A stretch of DNA of 64,000 nt from Bacilli bacterium (GTDB lineage Bacteria; Bacillota_I; Bacilli_A; RFN20; DUOF01), in NCBI GenBank assembly GCA_017517765.1, contig JAFWYE010000010.1, positions 94,872-158,871 of the forward strand, in the 5' to 3' direction. Both the position numbers and the translations under genes were made by a program. The notes below the pieces were generated by a model. It was not told the origin of the DNA. It worked only from the letters and a program-made list of their open reading frames with translations, and searched no databases. Below, piece after piece: positions 26,983-34,624 of the stretch; within the stretch, counting starts at the first letter, position 1; every line of letters begins with the position of its first letter.

Positions 26983-26996
26983 CACAAGAGTGCTAA
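26970..26996 (-). promoter_or_regulatory. CIRCE operator (HrcA site), distal degenerate copy
   Basis: TTAGCAAAG, 9-nt spacer, GAGTGCTAA (26970-26978 and 26988-26996): the right arm is exact, the left has 3 mismatches. It overlaps the clpB -35 box. Confidence 0.7.
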
Positions 26997-27074
26997 AAAT
27001 AAAAATAAAAAATTCTTACTATTACTTTATGTAGAAATAATTTAGGTTTAAAATAAAAAAGTGGAGATGAGATT

Positions 27075-27752
27075 ATGAATAAATTTAAAAGTATACTTAC
27101 AACAATAGCTCTAACATGTGTGATTGCCACCGGTTGTAGTTGTGTTGATGGAAAAATATTACCAGATCCTAAAGCTGAAAATAGTTTTTATGGGGAGCAA
27201 TTTGGTGTTGATGCTAACATCAATATGGAAACCATTGATAAATATCTAGAGCTTAAAGGTGTTGTTTATAGAGACATGAGAATGTTAAAAGATCCAATTG
27301 AATATGGAGATATGCCTGGCGGAGATGCAGATTTATCTGGATTTATAAAAGGATTTGAGGTTATACCTTTCCCTTATATTGCTCCAGTTGCAGCTCCTGA
27401 AGGTGTTGGTGGTGCGCCTTATAATGGTCCAACATTATTTAGTAAAAATTCTAATGGAAAATATGTTGCTAATTACGAAGAATCAATGGACATTTTAGAA
27501 ACTATTTTTCCTAAAGATAAAGTAATCTTTGTTATGTGTGGTGGTGGCGGATACGCTGGTATGACTAGAGACCTTCTTGTTGAATTAGGATGGAATGCTA
27601 AAAAAGTTTATAATATAGGTGGCTATTGGTCATATGAGGGTAAAAATTCTGTTAGTACAGTTTTAAGAACAGAATCAGATCAAACTAGGATATATGATTT
27701 TTCGATTGTGCCATATCACGCTATTGATTTTAGCGTTTTGACGGAGAAATAA
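27075..27752 (+). CDS. Lipoprotein with rhodanese-like domain
   Basis: A 225-residue exported lipoprotein: signal helix ILTTIALTCVIA ends in lipobox TGC (Cys 21). The C-terminal half contains KVIFVMCGGGGYAGMTRDLLVELGWNAKKVYNIGGY; the Cys-led active loop followed by an alpha helix and the VYNIGGY strand is the rhodanese (sulfurtransferase) pattern, although the usual loop Arg is absent. It may handle persulfide or thiol chemistry outside the membrane. The next gene starts one base after this stop (TAATATG) and encodes a thioredoxin-like lipoprotein, so the two probably act together. ATG follows GGAGATGAG. Confidence 0.78.
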   Translation: MNKFKSILTTIALTCVIATGCSCVDGKILPDPKAENSFYGEQFGVDANINMETIDKYLELKGVVYRDMRMLKDPIEYGDMPGGDADLSGFIKGFEVIPFPYIAPVAAPEGVGGAPYNGPTLFSKNSNGKYVANYEESMDILETIFPKDKVIFVMCGGGGYAGMTRDLLVELGWNAKKVYNIGGYWSYEGKNSVSTVLRTESDQTRIYDFSIVPYHAIDFSVLTEK

Positions 27753-27753
27753 T

Positions 27754-28227
27754 ATGAAGAAATTAATATCTTTTTTCACTTTAGTATTGTCCTTTATTCT
27801 AGTTGGTTGTGGCTGCTCACCTGATCCTTTTTACATGGAAGAAAACTTATATAACAATCAAACATCTAATGTATTTATAGATTTAGCTACATATGATGAA
27901 TATCAAGCTTTAGTAAATGGTAAAAAATCATTTGCATTATACGTATATGAAGAAAGTTGTGGAGGTTGTATTGCTTTTTCTCCAGTACTTAAAGAATATC
28001 TTGATAACAAAAACTTAGCTATATATAGAATTAATGTGGGAATAGCTAAAAGCAAAGATAATGTTATTAAACAAGAAATGGAAGGTACACCTGCTATATT
28101 CTTATTTAATAAAGGTGAATATGTAACTTTCTTAGATAGCCACTCTAGCAAGGATTTGCATAAAAATGCATTTAAAACTACTGATGGTTTTGATAAATGG
28201 TTTACTAAATACGTAATTTTAAAATAG
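27754..28227 (+). CDS. Thioredoxin-like lipoprotein with CGGC motif
   Basis: A 157-residue lipoprotein: signal LISFFTLVLSFILV followed by lipobox GC (Cys 19, then CGCS). The mature part has the thioredoxin fold marks LYVYEESCGGCIAFSPVLKEYL with redox pair CGGC and the cis-proline segment EGTPAIFLFNKGE. It would act as an extracytoplasmic disulfide reductase or persulfide carrier. Coupled to the rhodanese-like lipoprotein one base upstream. Ribosome site GGAGAAA lies at the 3' end of that gene. A terminator follows. Confidence 0.85.
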   Translation: MKKLISFFTLVLSFILVGCGCSPDPFYMEENLYNNQTSNVFIDLATYDEYQALVNGKKSFALYVYEESCGGCIAFSPVLKEYLDNKNLAIYRINVGIAKSKDNVIKQEMEGTPAIFLFNKGEYVTFLDSHSSKDLHKNAFKTTDGFDKWFTKYVILK

Positions 28228-28249
28228 TACTGCATGGTACTATTTTTTT
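28221..28249 (+). terminator. Terminator of the rhodanese/thioredoxin lipoprotein operon
   Basis: AAAATAGTAC / GTACTATTTT, loop TGCATG, then TTTTTTA. Confidence 0.85.
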
Positions 28250-28296
28250 ATAGATTTTTATTAAAGAGTTTTTTATAATGTTTGTGGGTGAAGTAT

Positions 28297-28815
28297 ATGG
28301 CTTATGAAGAATACTTAGATTATATAAGTAGAGCTAAAACTACAGGAAAATATATCTTATATACATTAGATGGTGTAGGTGAATCTAGAAAAAATTCTCC
28401 CGAATTGTTTGTTTTTAAAACCAATCAGTTAATTGGTGAAATGACTAGATTATTTTTATGCTTAGAAAAGGAAAATCATATATTAGTTAGAGATACTTAT
28501 ATTATGTTAAATGAAAAGCTTAATTATATGGCTGAAGGGTTTAGATGTAATAATAATCCAAATTTAGTAAATGGCGACTTAATATCTTTTTATTTTTATA
28601 AAGATATGATAAATATAGAGATATTTGAAAAAGTATTTAATACAGCTTGTAAAAATGTAGGTAATAATTTTAAATATCACCTTGCTATACAAGAATATGA
28701 AACTAACGATTATAGCAAAGGTAGCGAGTTATTGTGGGTGGGATATGCTCAACAATATTTAAATAGCAATAAAAAAGTAAGAATAAAAGTTTTAAATTCT
28801 AATAATAAAAGATAA
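28297..28815 (+). CDS. Hypothetical cytosolic protein
   Basis: A 172-residue soluble protein rich in Tyr, Asn and Lys. No membrane segment, signal or recognised motif; the middle (NQLIGEMTRLFLCLEKENHILVRD) looks alpha/beta. The last 25 residues are basic (NSNKKVRIKVLNSNNKR). ATG at 28297 has GGGTGA 6 nt upstream and is preferred over an in-frame upstream start at 28282. It lies 31 bases before the HIT gene and could share its transcript. I do not recognise the family. Confidence 0.6.
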   Translation: MAYEEYLDYISRAKTTGKYILYTLDGVGESRKNSPELFVFKTNQLIGEMTRLFLCLEKENHILVRDTYIMLNEKLNYMAEGFRCNNNPNLVNGDLISFYFYKDMINIEIFEKVFNTACKNVGNNFKYHLAIQEYETNDYSKGSELLWVGYAQQYLNSNKKVRIKVLNSNNKR

Positions 28816-28846
28816 ATATAATATATACTAATTATGAGGTGAAATT

Positions 28847-29245
28847 ATGGATTGTTTATTTTGTAAAATAATAAATGGAGATATTCCTTCATACAAAATA
28901 TATGAAGATGAATATACATATGCTTTTTTGGATATTGCTAAAGATGCCATTGGCCATACTGTTGTAGTAAGTAAAAAGCATGTCAACAATGTATTAGATG
29001 CAGATTTAGAAACTTTAGCGCATGTAATGGAAGCTATTTCTAAAATATCTAATCATTATGTAAATGAATGTGGATTTGATGGAGTTAACATTTTAAATAA
29101 TAGTGGAGTTAGTGCAGAGCAAAGTATAATGCACCTACACTTTCACATTATTCCTAGAAAAAACAATGATAATATGAAAGTTTTCCCTGAACTTCATAAT
29201 TGCAATGAAGATCTTGAAGAAACACATAAAAAATTAAAAATGTAA
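28847..29245 (+). CDS. HIT family nucleotide hydrolase
   Basis: A 132-residue HINT-type protein that hydrolyses adenosine phosphoramidates or related dinucleotides. It begins CLFCKIINGDIPSYKIYEDE with the zinc-type Cys pair, followed by FLDIAKDAIGHTVVVSKKH, and ends with the histidine triad HLHFHIIPRKN. Length is typical for bacterial Hit (about 110-140). Ribosome site AGGTGAAA precedes the ATG. Confidence 0.94.
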   Translation: MDCLFCKIINGDIPSYKIYEDEYTYAFLDIAKDAIGHTVVVSKKHVNNVLDADLETLAHVMEAISKISNHYVNECGFDGVNILNNSGVSAEQSIMHLHFHIIPRKNNDNMKVFPELHNCNEDLEETHKKLKM

Positions 29246-29251
29246 GTATAC

Positions 29252-29291
29252 AAACCTTCCTTTAGATAAAACTAATATGGGAGGTTTTTTA
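29252..29291 (+). terminator. Hairpin with T run that also contains the DUF1540 ribosome site
   Basis: AAACCTTCC (29252-29260) pairs with GGGAGGTTT (29279-29287, one G-U), followed by TTTTTT. It can end the HIT transcript, while its 3' arm GGGAGG is also the ribosome site of the gene starting at 29292. Confidence 0.65.
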
Positions 29292-29588
29292 ATGGGCAAA
29301 ATCAGATGCGATGCACATGAATGCAAATATAATAATAAAAATTATTGTATAAAAGAAGGCATATATGTAAGGGATGATACATTTTGTGAAAGCTACAGGA
29401 AAGGAATGTTAGATAAAACATTTTCTTTTGAATTTGCTTTATTTGAAGATAACGATAAGAAAATAAAATGTGAAGCATGTAAATGTATTCATAATAAAGA
29501 TCATATATGTAAAGCACATTGTATAAAAGTGAATAATGATAATAAAGAATGTATTACTTATGATGAAAATAAAAAAAAGGATAATTAA
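29292..29588 (+). CDS. DUF1540-type Cys-rich protein
   Basis: A 98-residue small protein with two DUF1540-like Cys motifs: CDAHECKYNNKNYCIKEG with a downstream Cys, and CEACKCIHNKDHICKAHCIKV. Such motifs probably bind zinc. No membrane helix. Start ATG at 29292 follows GGGAGG, which is embedded in a terminator-like hairpin; a start five codons earlier would fall in the hairpin itself. The gene ends convergent with tdk, and the stops overlap by 4 bases inside a palindromic terminator. Function is unknown; DUF1540 proteins are common in Clostridia. Confidence 0.75.
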   Translation: MGKIRCDAHECKYNNKNYCIKEGIYVRDDTFCESYRKGMLDKTFSFEFALFEDNDKKIKCEACKCIHNKDHICKAHCIKVNNDNKECITYDENKKKDN

Positions 29589-29600
29589 TTATCCTTTTTC
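29571..29600. terminator. Perfect palindromic bidirectional terminator over two stop codons
   Basis: The 16-nt palindrome GGATAATTAATTATCC at 29579-29594, flanked by A and T runs, holds the stop codons of both DUF1540 (plus) and tdk (minus). Confidence 0.8.
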
Positions 29601-30172
29601 TTTTGTCCTTCTATCCAGCATCTATAGCACATAGCTTCATATTTTTCATCGCCACCAATGTCAATTTCAGCACCATCTGTAACTACTACTCCATTTACTA
29701 ATTTAGCGTTCATAATAGCCTTGAAACCACACTTACATATAGATTTAATCTCGCTTATAGAATCTGCAATTTCTAGAAGTCTTTTACTGCCTTCAAATAA
29801 ATAGCCTTTAAAATTTGTCTTTAGTCCATAGCAGAGTACAGGAATATGGTCTGATATCTTTTGACAATCATCAATTTGCTTTTCTTTACAGAATTGAGCT
29901 TCATCAATAATTAAAACATCTACCTTCTTTTTCTCATTTTCCTTTAAAAAGAATTCATATAAATCCATAGAATCATTGAATACAATACATTCACTTTTAA
30001 GACCAATTCTACTAGAAACCATTCTTACGCTACCATTATCATCTCTATTATCAATAGAAGGTTTAATTAATAATACTCTAAAACCTTTTTGCTCATAGTT
30101 AAACTTAGTCATTAATGCTTGAGCACTTTTACTAGACCCCATAACCCCATATTTAAAATATAATTTATGCAT
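29585..30172 (-). CDS. tdk: Thymidine kinase (type II)
   Basis: A 195-residue cytosolic kinase that phosphorylates thymidine with ATP in pyrimidine salvage. The P-loop is YGVMGSSKSAQAL; the Walker-B-like segment is VDVLIIDEAQF; the lasso/zinc part has CKCG and CYRC pairs (residues about 150 and 188). Length matches type II TK (190-200). ATG at 30172 is preceded by GGGGAG; 24 extra in-frame codons upstream have no ribosome site and overlap the gatB terminator. It is convergent with the DUF1540 gene. Confidence 0.93.
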   Translation of the reverse strand: MHKLYFKYGVMGSSKSAQALMTKFNYEQKGFRVLLIKPSIDNRDDNGSVRMVSSRIGLKSECIVFNDSMDLYEFFLKENEKKKVDVLIIDEAQFCKEKQIDDCQKISDHIPVLCYGLKTNFKGYLFEGSKRLLEIADSISEIKSICKCGFKAIMNAKLVNGVVVTDGAEIDIGGDEKYEAMCYRCWIEGQKKKDN

Positions 30173-30207
30173 TTTTTCTTCTCCCCTTTTATAAATACAC
30201 ATATTAT

Positions 30208-30232
30208 AAAAAGTCGTAAAAAACGACTTTTT
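30208..30232 (-). terminator. Terminator after gatB
   Basis: AAAAAGTCGT / ACGACTTTTT on the minus strand (30208-30217 with 30223-30232), running into a T-rich stretch; it also covers the gatB stop. Confidence 0.8.
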
Positions 30233-31658
30233 ATCTTTTATCAATTTCTTCTTTTAAAATAGAACTAGTCATACTAGGATTAGCTTGTCCTCTAGTTTGC
30301 TTCATAACTTGTCCAATAAAGAAATCAAAAACATTACTTCTTCCATTATGGTACTCATTAATTAAGTCTTGATGAGCATCTAAAATAGAAACAATAATAC
30401 CTCTAATAGTAGCATCATCACTAATTTGTTTCATTCCCATAGATTTTATAATATCTTTAGGTGACTTTTTCTCAGTAAGCGACTTTTCTACTACCTCTTT
30501 AGCTTGCTTACCAGAAATATCTCCCTTATTAACTGATTTAATTACATAAGCAAGCATATCACTAGTTAAATATAAATCTTTAATCTCTAAATCATTTTTA
30601 TTTAAATATCCTGCTATTACAGTAGTAACCCAGTTACAAGCAGTTTTAGCATCTATTTCATTTGCAATTAAATTATCAAAATATTCAGCCATTTCTCTAT
30701 CTTTAACAAGAACTGTAGCATCATATTTAGATATTTCATACTCATTCATATATTTGTTAATTCTTTCAAATTGCAATGCAGGAATCCTTGCTTTTACTTC
30801 ACTTATTAATGATTCATTAATTTTAAATGGAGGTATGTTAGGATCAATAAAATATTTGTAATCTACTGCATCAGCCTTACTTCTCATCCTAAATGTTTTA
30901 CATTCCGTATCATCATATCTTCTTGTTTCTTGTTCAATTACCTCACCATTTTCAAGTGCTTCCTTTTGTCTAGCAATTTCACATTCAATAGCATTTCTAA
31001 CATTAACAAAAGAGTTGATATTTTTCATTTCTACTCTTGTTCCTAATGTTTTACTTCCTTTTGGAGCTAAAGAAACATTAACATCACAACGCATTTGACC
31101 TCTATCAGTTCTTGCCTCACTTACATCACAATAGATGAATACTTTTCTTAGTGCATCTAAAAATGCTAAAGCTTCATCTACACTATGTAAACATGGTTCA
31201 GTAACTGTTTCTAAAAGTGGAACACCACATCTATTATAGTCTAGTAAAGAATATGTAGAATAGTGATCCAAACTAGCTGTATCCTCTTCTAGATGAATAT
31301 CATGAATATAAACTCTTTTTACTGTATCACCAACAAATAAATCTAAATATCCATTTGTACCAACTGGGTCATGAGCTTGAGTTACTTGGTACCCTTTAGG
31401 TAAGTCAGGATAGTAATAATTTTTTCTATCAAAATACATATAATTAGGTACTTTGCAATTAAGAGCTAATGCCATCATAATTGATTTTTTAACAGCCTCA
31501 AAATTCACTTGAGGTAAAGTTCCAGGGAACGCTAAATCTATCTCACCAATATTAAAATTAGGAATAGTATTATATGAATTTAGTGCAGGAGAAAACATTT
31601 TAGTATTAGTTTTCATTTCGCAATGGACTTCAAGTCCAATAGTAACATCATATTCCAT
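30231..31658 (-). CDS. gatB: Asp/Glu-tRNA(Asn/Gln) amidotransferase subunit B
   Basis: The 475-residue subunit that binds and phosphorylates mischarged Glu-tRNA(Gln) or Asp-tRNA(Asn) in GatCAB. The opening YDVTIGLEVHCEMKTNTKMFS, the motif DYNRCGVPLLETVTEPC and TRVEMKNINSFVNVRNAIECEI are standard. The C-terminal YqeY/tRNA-binding domain ends GQANPSMTSSILKEEID. Length is typical. Its start overlaps the gatA stop by 1 base (TAATG). The presence of GatCAB implies indirect synthesis of Gln-tRNA, as in most Firmicutes. Confidence 0.98.
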   Translation of the reverse strand: MEYDVTIGLEVHCEMKTNTKMFSPALNSYNTIPNFNIGEIDLAFPGTLPQVNFEAVKKSIMMALALNCKVPNYMYFDRKNYYYPDLPKGYQVTQAHDPVGTNGYLDLFVGDTVKRVYIHDIHLEEDTASLDHYSTYSLLDYNRCGVPLLETVTEPCLHSVDEALAFLDALRKVFIYCDVSEARTDRGQMRCDVNVSLAPKGSKTLGTRVEMKNINSFVNVRNAIECEIARQKEALENGEVIEQETRRYDDTECKTFRMRSKADAVDYKYFIDPNIPPFKINESLISEVKARIPALQFERINKYMNEYEISKYDATVLVKDREMAEYFDNLIANEIDAKTACNWVTTVIAGYLNKNDLEIKDLYLTSDMLAYVIKSVNKGDISGKQAKEVVEKSLTEKKSPKDIIKSMGMKQISDDATIRGIIVSILDAHQDLINEYHNGRSNVFDFFIGQVMKQTRGQANPSMTSSILKEEIDKR

Positions 31659-33127
31659 TATTTTACCTCCTTTGCTATTTGTCCTTTATAACCTAGTTCT
31701 TTTTCTAATGCATAAGCAACATTTAAACAATCTATATCTTTTCTTACTCCACTTGTAATAGAAAGGCCAATTGGCATTTTATTTACAAAGCCACAAGGAA
31801 TAGTAATACTTGGAAATCCTCCAAAATTAGCTATAGCCATATGGTTTTCTAAAAGTAAGTATCTAGTAGATAACTTATCTGTGATCTTTTCACTACTCTC
31901 TTCAAATCTAGGCGCAACAGAACCTTGAGCAGGTAAAATTAATGCATCATATTCTTTAAATACTTCAGTCATTTTATCAACTATTAATCTTCTTACTCTT
32001 TGAGCGTTAAGGAATAATTTTTCTTGATTTTCTTTTTGTAATATATAACTACCAATTACAAATCTTCTTTTAATTAATTCGCCAAATCCTTTAGTTCTAG
32101 CATCAAACATAATTTCTTCTACACTATTTCCCTCACCTCTAGGGCCAAAAATAATACCTGTTAAATTAGAATTATTTGATGTTGCTTCGGCACACGAAAT
32201 TGCAAAATATGTAGGGAAAATTGCTTCTAGTAATTTTATGTCAACACTTACTTCTTCTACACTAGCACCTAATTCTTTAGCTTTAGATATAATCATCTCA
32301 AAATTATCTAAAATTGCATTTAATTCTTCATCATTACAATCTTTATAAGTGTTTCTATCTAACATCTCTTTAATGTAACATAATTTTTTACCTTTTAAAT
32401 TACCTTCAATAGATGACAAACTAATATCGCTACTATCAATTGAAGTCATATCTTTATTATCTATACCCTTGATTGCATCTACAACAATAGCGGCATCTTT
32501 AACGCTTCTAGTAAAGCATCCAACATGATCCAAAGAACAGGCAAATGCAAATAATCCAAATCTAGATATTAATCCATAAGTAGGTTTATACCCTACAATA
32601 CCACCATAAGCAGCAGGTTTTCTTATTGAGTCTCCTGTATCACTACCTATAGCAAATGGTACTATACCACTAGCAACTACAGCAGCACTTCCTGCACTAC
32701 TACCACCAATTAATCTAGTAGTATCCCATGGATTTTTAACACTACCTGTATGTCCAGTAGTACCACTACCACCCATAGCAAGTTCATCCAATACAGTCTT
32801 TCCTATATTAATAGCTCCTGCTTCTTTTAACTTACTAACTACAGTAGCATCAAAAAATGGAACATAGTCTTTTAAAATATTACTAGATCCTGTAGTTAAT
32901 ACTCCTTCTGTAGAAATATTATCTTTTATAGCACATGGTATACCTTTAAATAAAGTATCATTAAGATTTTCAATATTACTTGATGGTTCATCAATTATAG
33001 TAACAAAACTATTATATTGTTCTTGTAAAGTCTTAGCTTTTGCTACACTTTCTTTAACAAGTTCTTCACTGTTTATTTTGTTAGAACCAATTAGTTCTAG
33101 TAACTCCTCAATTGTCTTCTCTACCAT
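31658..33127 (-). CDS. gatA: Asp/Glu-tRNA(Asn/Gln) amidotransferase subunit A
   Basis: The 489-residue amidase subunit, which releases ammonia from glutamine. The Ser-cisSer-Lys triad is visible: Lys in AIKDNIST, the Gly/Ser stretch GGSSAGSAAVVASG, and catalytic Ser in GSDTGDSIRKPA. ATG at 33127 lies 1 base after the gatC TAA and is preferred over a longer frame starting inside gatC. The ribosome site GGGTGG lies in the end of gatC, so the two are coupled. Confidence 0.97.
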   Translation of the reverse strand: MVEKTIEELLELIGSNKINSEELVKESVAKAKTLQEQYNSFVTIIDEPSSNIENLNDTLFKGIPCAIKDNISTEGVLTTGSSNILKDYVPFFDATVVSKLKEAGAINIGKTVLDELAMGGSGTTGHTGSVKNPWDTTRLIGGSSAGSAAVVASGIVPFAIGSDTGDSIRKPAAYGGIVGYKPTYGLISRFGLFAFACSLDHVGCFTRSVKDAAIVVDAIKGIDNKDMTSIDSSDISLSSIEGNLKGKKLCYIKEMLDRNTYKDCNDEELNAILDNFEMIISKAKELGASVEEVSVDIKLLEAIFPTYFAISCAEATSNNSNLTGIIFGPRGEGNSVEEIMFDARTKGFGELIKRRFVIGSYILQKENQEKLFLNAQRVRRLIVDKMTEVFKEYDALILPAQGSVAPRFEESSEKITDKLSTRYLLLENHMAIANFGGFPSITIPCGFVNKMPIGLSITSGVRKDIDCLNVAYALEKELGYKGQIAKEVK

Positions 33128-33128
33128 T

Positions 33129-33419
33129 TTATTCAACCACCCTCGGAACTTTAATTTCGTCACCTTTTTTACCATGACAATTACTAAATGCCACATCTAC
33201 ATCTACAACTCTTGAAACAGAATCATCTCTTAGTGTAACATCTTCTTTTAAATAAGGAAATGTCATAGGTTCTACTTTATCAATATCATCAATTTTACCA
33301 ATTAATTCAAACTGTTTTAAAAACACCTCAAATTCACTTGCAAGTGTTTCATATTCTTCATCATTCATATCAAACATCAACTTATTTGCATAATCTTTTA
33401 GTTTGCTTTTTTCTATCAT
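33129..33419 (-). CDS. gatC: Asp/Glu-tRNA(Asn/Gln) amidotransferase subunit C
   Basis: The 96-residue stabilising subunit wrapping GatA and GatB. It shows the family's LASEFEVFLKQFELIGKIDDID helix followed by the extended segment KVEPMTFPYLKEDVTLRDD, which matches the V(E/D)P(M/T)...LR(E/D)D pattern. First gene of the gatCAB operon; the ribosome site is AGGAGGTAGTA. A good sigma-A promoter lies just upstream. Confidence 0.94.
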   Translation of the reverse strand: MIEKSKLKDYANKLMFDMNDEEYETLASEFEVFLKQFELIGKIDDIDKVEPMTFPYLKEDVTLRDDSVSRVVDVDVAFSNCHGKKGDEIKVPRVVE

Positions 33420-33461
33420 ATTACTACCTCCTTAATAATATAATTATTAAACACCTATATA

Positions 33462-33490
33462 GTTATAATTTAAACGAGATTTAAAGTCAA
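33462..33490 (-). promoter_or_regulatory. Sigma-A promoter of gatCAB
   Basis: Minus strand -35 TTGACT (33485-33490), 17-nt spacer, -10 TATAAC (33462-33467), about 43 bases before the gatC ATG. Confidence 0.75.
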
Positions 33491-33593
33491 TATTAAGATT
33501 GTTTTATGAGTTAAATAGCAATGCTTAATTTACAAAATTGCAATAATCTTGTTATTTTTTTGCTTGAAAAGTAATTATTTTTTATATTTGTTG

Positions 33594-33622
33594 TTGATTT
33601 TTGTTTTTTTTAATGGTAGTAT
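33594..33622 (+). promoter_or_regulatory. Probable promoter of rpmB
   Basis: TTGATT (33594-33599), 17-nt T-rich spacer, TAGTAT (33617-33622). The start codon lies at 33670. Confidence 0.5.
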
Positions 33623-33669
33623 ATCAAGGCATGTCAATGTAATTAGAAATTAAAAAGGGGGTAAATGTA

Positions 33670-33855
33670 ATGGCAAGAACTTGTTCAATCACAGGTAAGG
33701 GACCTATGAGTGGTAATAAGCGTTCTCACGCATTAAATGCTACACGTCGTAAATGGAATGTTAACTTACAAAAGGCTACAATCATGGTAAATGGTAAGCC
33801 TCAAAGAGTATACGTATCTGCACGTGCACTAAGAACCCTAAAAAAAGCAGCTTAA
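33670..33855 (+). CDS. rpmB: 50S ribosomal protein L28
   Basis: A 61-residue bL28. The opening [29 protein letters not shown] (only part quoted: [14 protein letters not shown]) and the end [12 protein letters not shown] are diagnostic. Strong ribosome site AAGGGGGT. Single-gene unit with its own terminator, divergent from gatCAB. Confidence 0.97.
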   Translation: MARTCSITGKGPMSGNKRSHALNATRRKWNVNLQKATIMVNGKPQRVYVSARALRTLKKAA

Positions 33856-33860
33856 TAAAT

Positions 33861-33889
33861 GAAAAAGGAACAATGTTTCCTTTTTTTTA
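33861..33889 (+). terminator. Terminator after rpmB
   Basis: AAAGGAA / TTCCTTT around a short loop, followed by a run of T. Confidence 0.8.
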
Positions 33890-33951
33890 TTATTCTCATT
33901 TGGTGATTTATCTTTTTTGAGTTATAATATAGATATAATGAGGTGGTAGTT

Positions 33952-34371
33952 ATGGCTAAGAGTAAAGGACCTTACTTTGAATTCTTCCTTCAAAGAAATG
34001 GCGGATCTATTGAGTTTTTGTTTGCTCCAGGTAATTCTAGTAGACAAGTATTCAATGAAACTAAAGATGCATTAATCTCTATTTTTCATGAGCAATATGG
34101 TGTGTCTAGCAAAGACTTCATAAGAGAAGTTGAACTCGAAGATGGAACTCCTAGTGTAGCCATCTATCAAAGTAAAGTATTGCCTGTATTTAGAGTAATA
34201 TTAGGAACGCGTGCATTTAGTGATTTCAAGATTAGAGTTAGAGGTCTTGATAGAAATGGCATTGAAAAAGAAAAGATTCTAGTAAATCCAGTACAAGCAC
34301 AAGAAGCAAAAGAAATTATTCCTTATTTCAATAAGAACAACAATGATCTAACTACTAAAAGAAGAAAATAA
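33952..34371 (+). CDS. Hypothetical small basic protein
   Basis: A 139-residue soluble protein, beta-rich in the middle (VELEDGTPSVAIYQSKVLPVF) and ending in a basic tail (DLTTKRRK). No motif or family is recognised, and there is no signal peptide. ATG at 33952 is chosen because AGGTGG sits upstream at a normal distance; an earlier in-frame GTG overlaps that site. It stands between two terminators just after rpmB; codon use looks like that of neighbouring housekeeping genes, so it is probably a real, well-expressed lineage-specific protein. Confidence 0.7.
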   Translation: MAKSKGPYFEFFLQRNGGSIEFLFAPGNSSRQVFNETKDALISIFHEQYGVSSKDFIREVELEDGTPSVAIYQSKVLPVFRVILGTRAFSDFKIRVRGLDRNGIEKEKILVNPVQAQEAKEIIPYFNKNNNDLTTKRRK

Positions 34372-34396
34372 AAATAGCCATGTGGCTATTTTTTTG
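34370..34396 (+). terminator. Terminator after the 33952-34371 gene
   Basis: AAAAATAGCC / GGCTATTTTT with loop ATGT, followed by TTG. Confidence 0.85.
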
Positions 34397-34496
34397 TTAA
34401 GAGAAAATGTTTTTAATGTAATCATCTTAGAAAGTTCTACTTTTACTAGATGAGTTCCTCCTTTTGCTAACATTCTATTATTATAGATTTAAAAAT

Positions 34497-34528
34497 ACTA
34501 TGTGAAAATCGACCACATAGTGTTTTTA
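34497..34528 (+). promoter_or_regulatory. Leader hairpin or terminator upstream of the Rgg-like gene
   Basis: ACTATGTG (34497-34504) pairs with CACATAGT (34514-34521), loop of 9, followed by GTTTTTATT. No gene ends just before it, so it may be an attenuator or may end a short upstream RNA. Confidence 0.5.
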
Positions 34529-34624
34529 TTAATTCCAATCAACCTTTTCAACAACTTTATTATCACATATTATATTTTATATATTCTTTACTATACAATT
34601 ATACTACCGAAAGGTGGGCTATTT

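Noticed and set aside
33463..33670. Possible long structured leader between gatCAB and rpmB
   Set aside because: Two divergent promoters account for the space; no conserved riboswitch-like fold was recognised.
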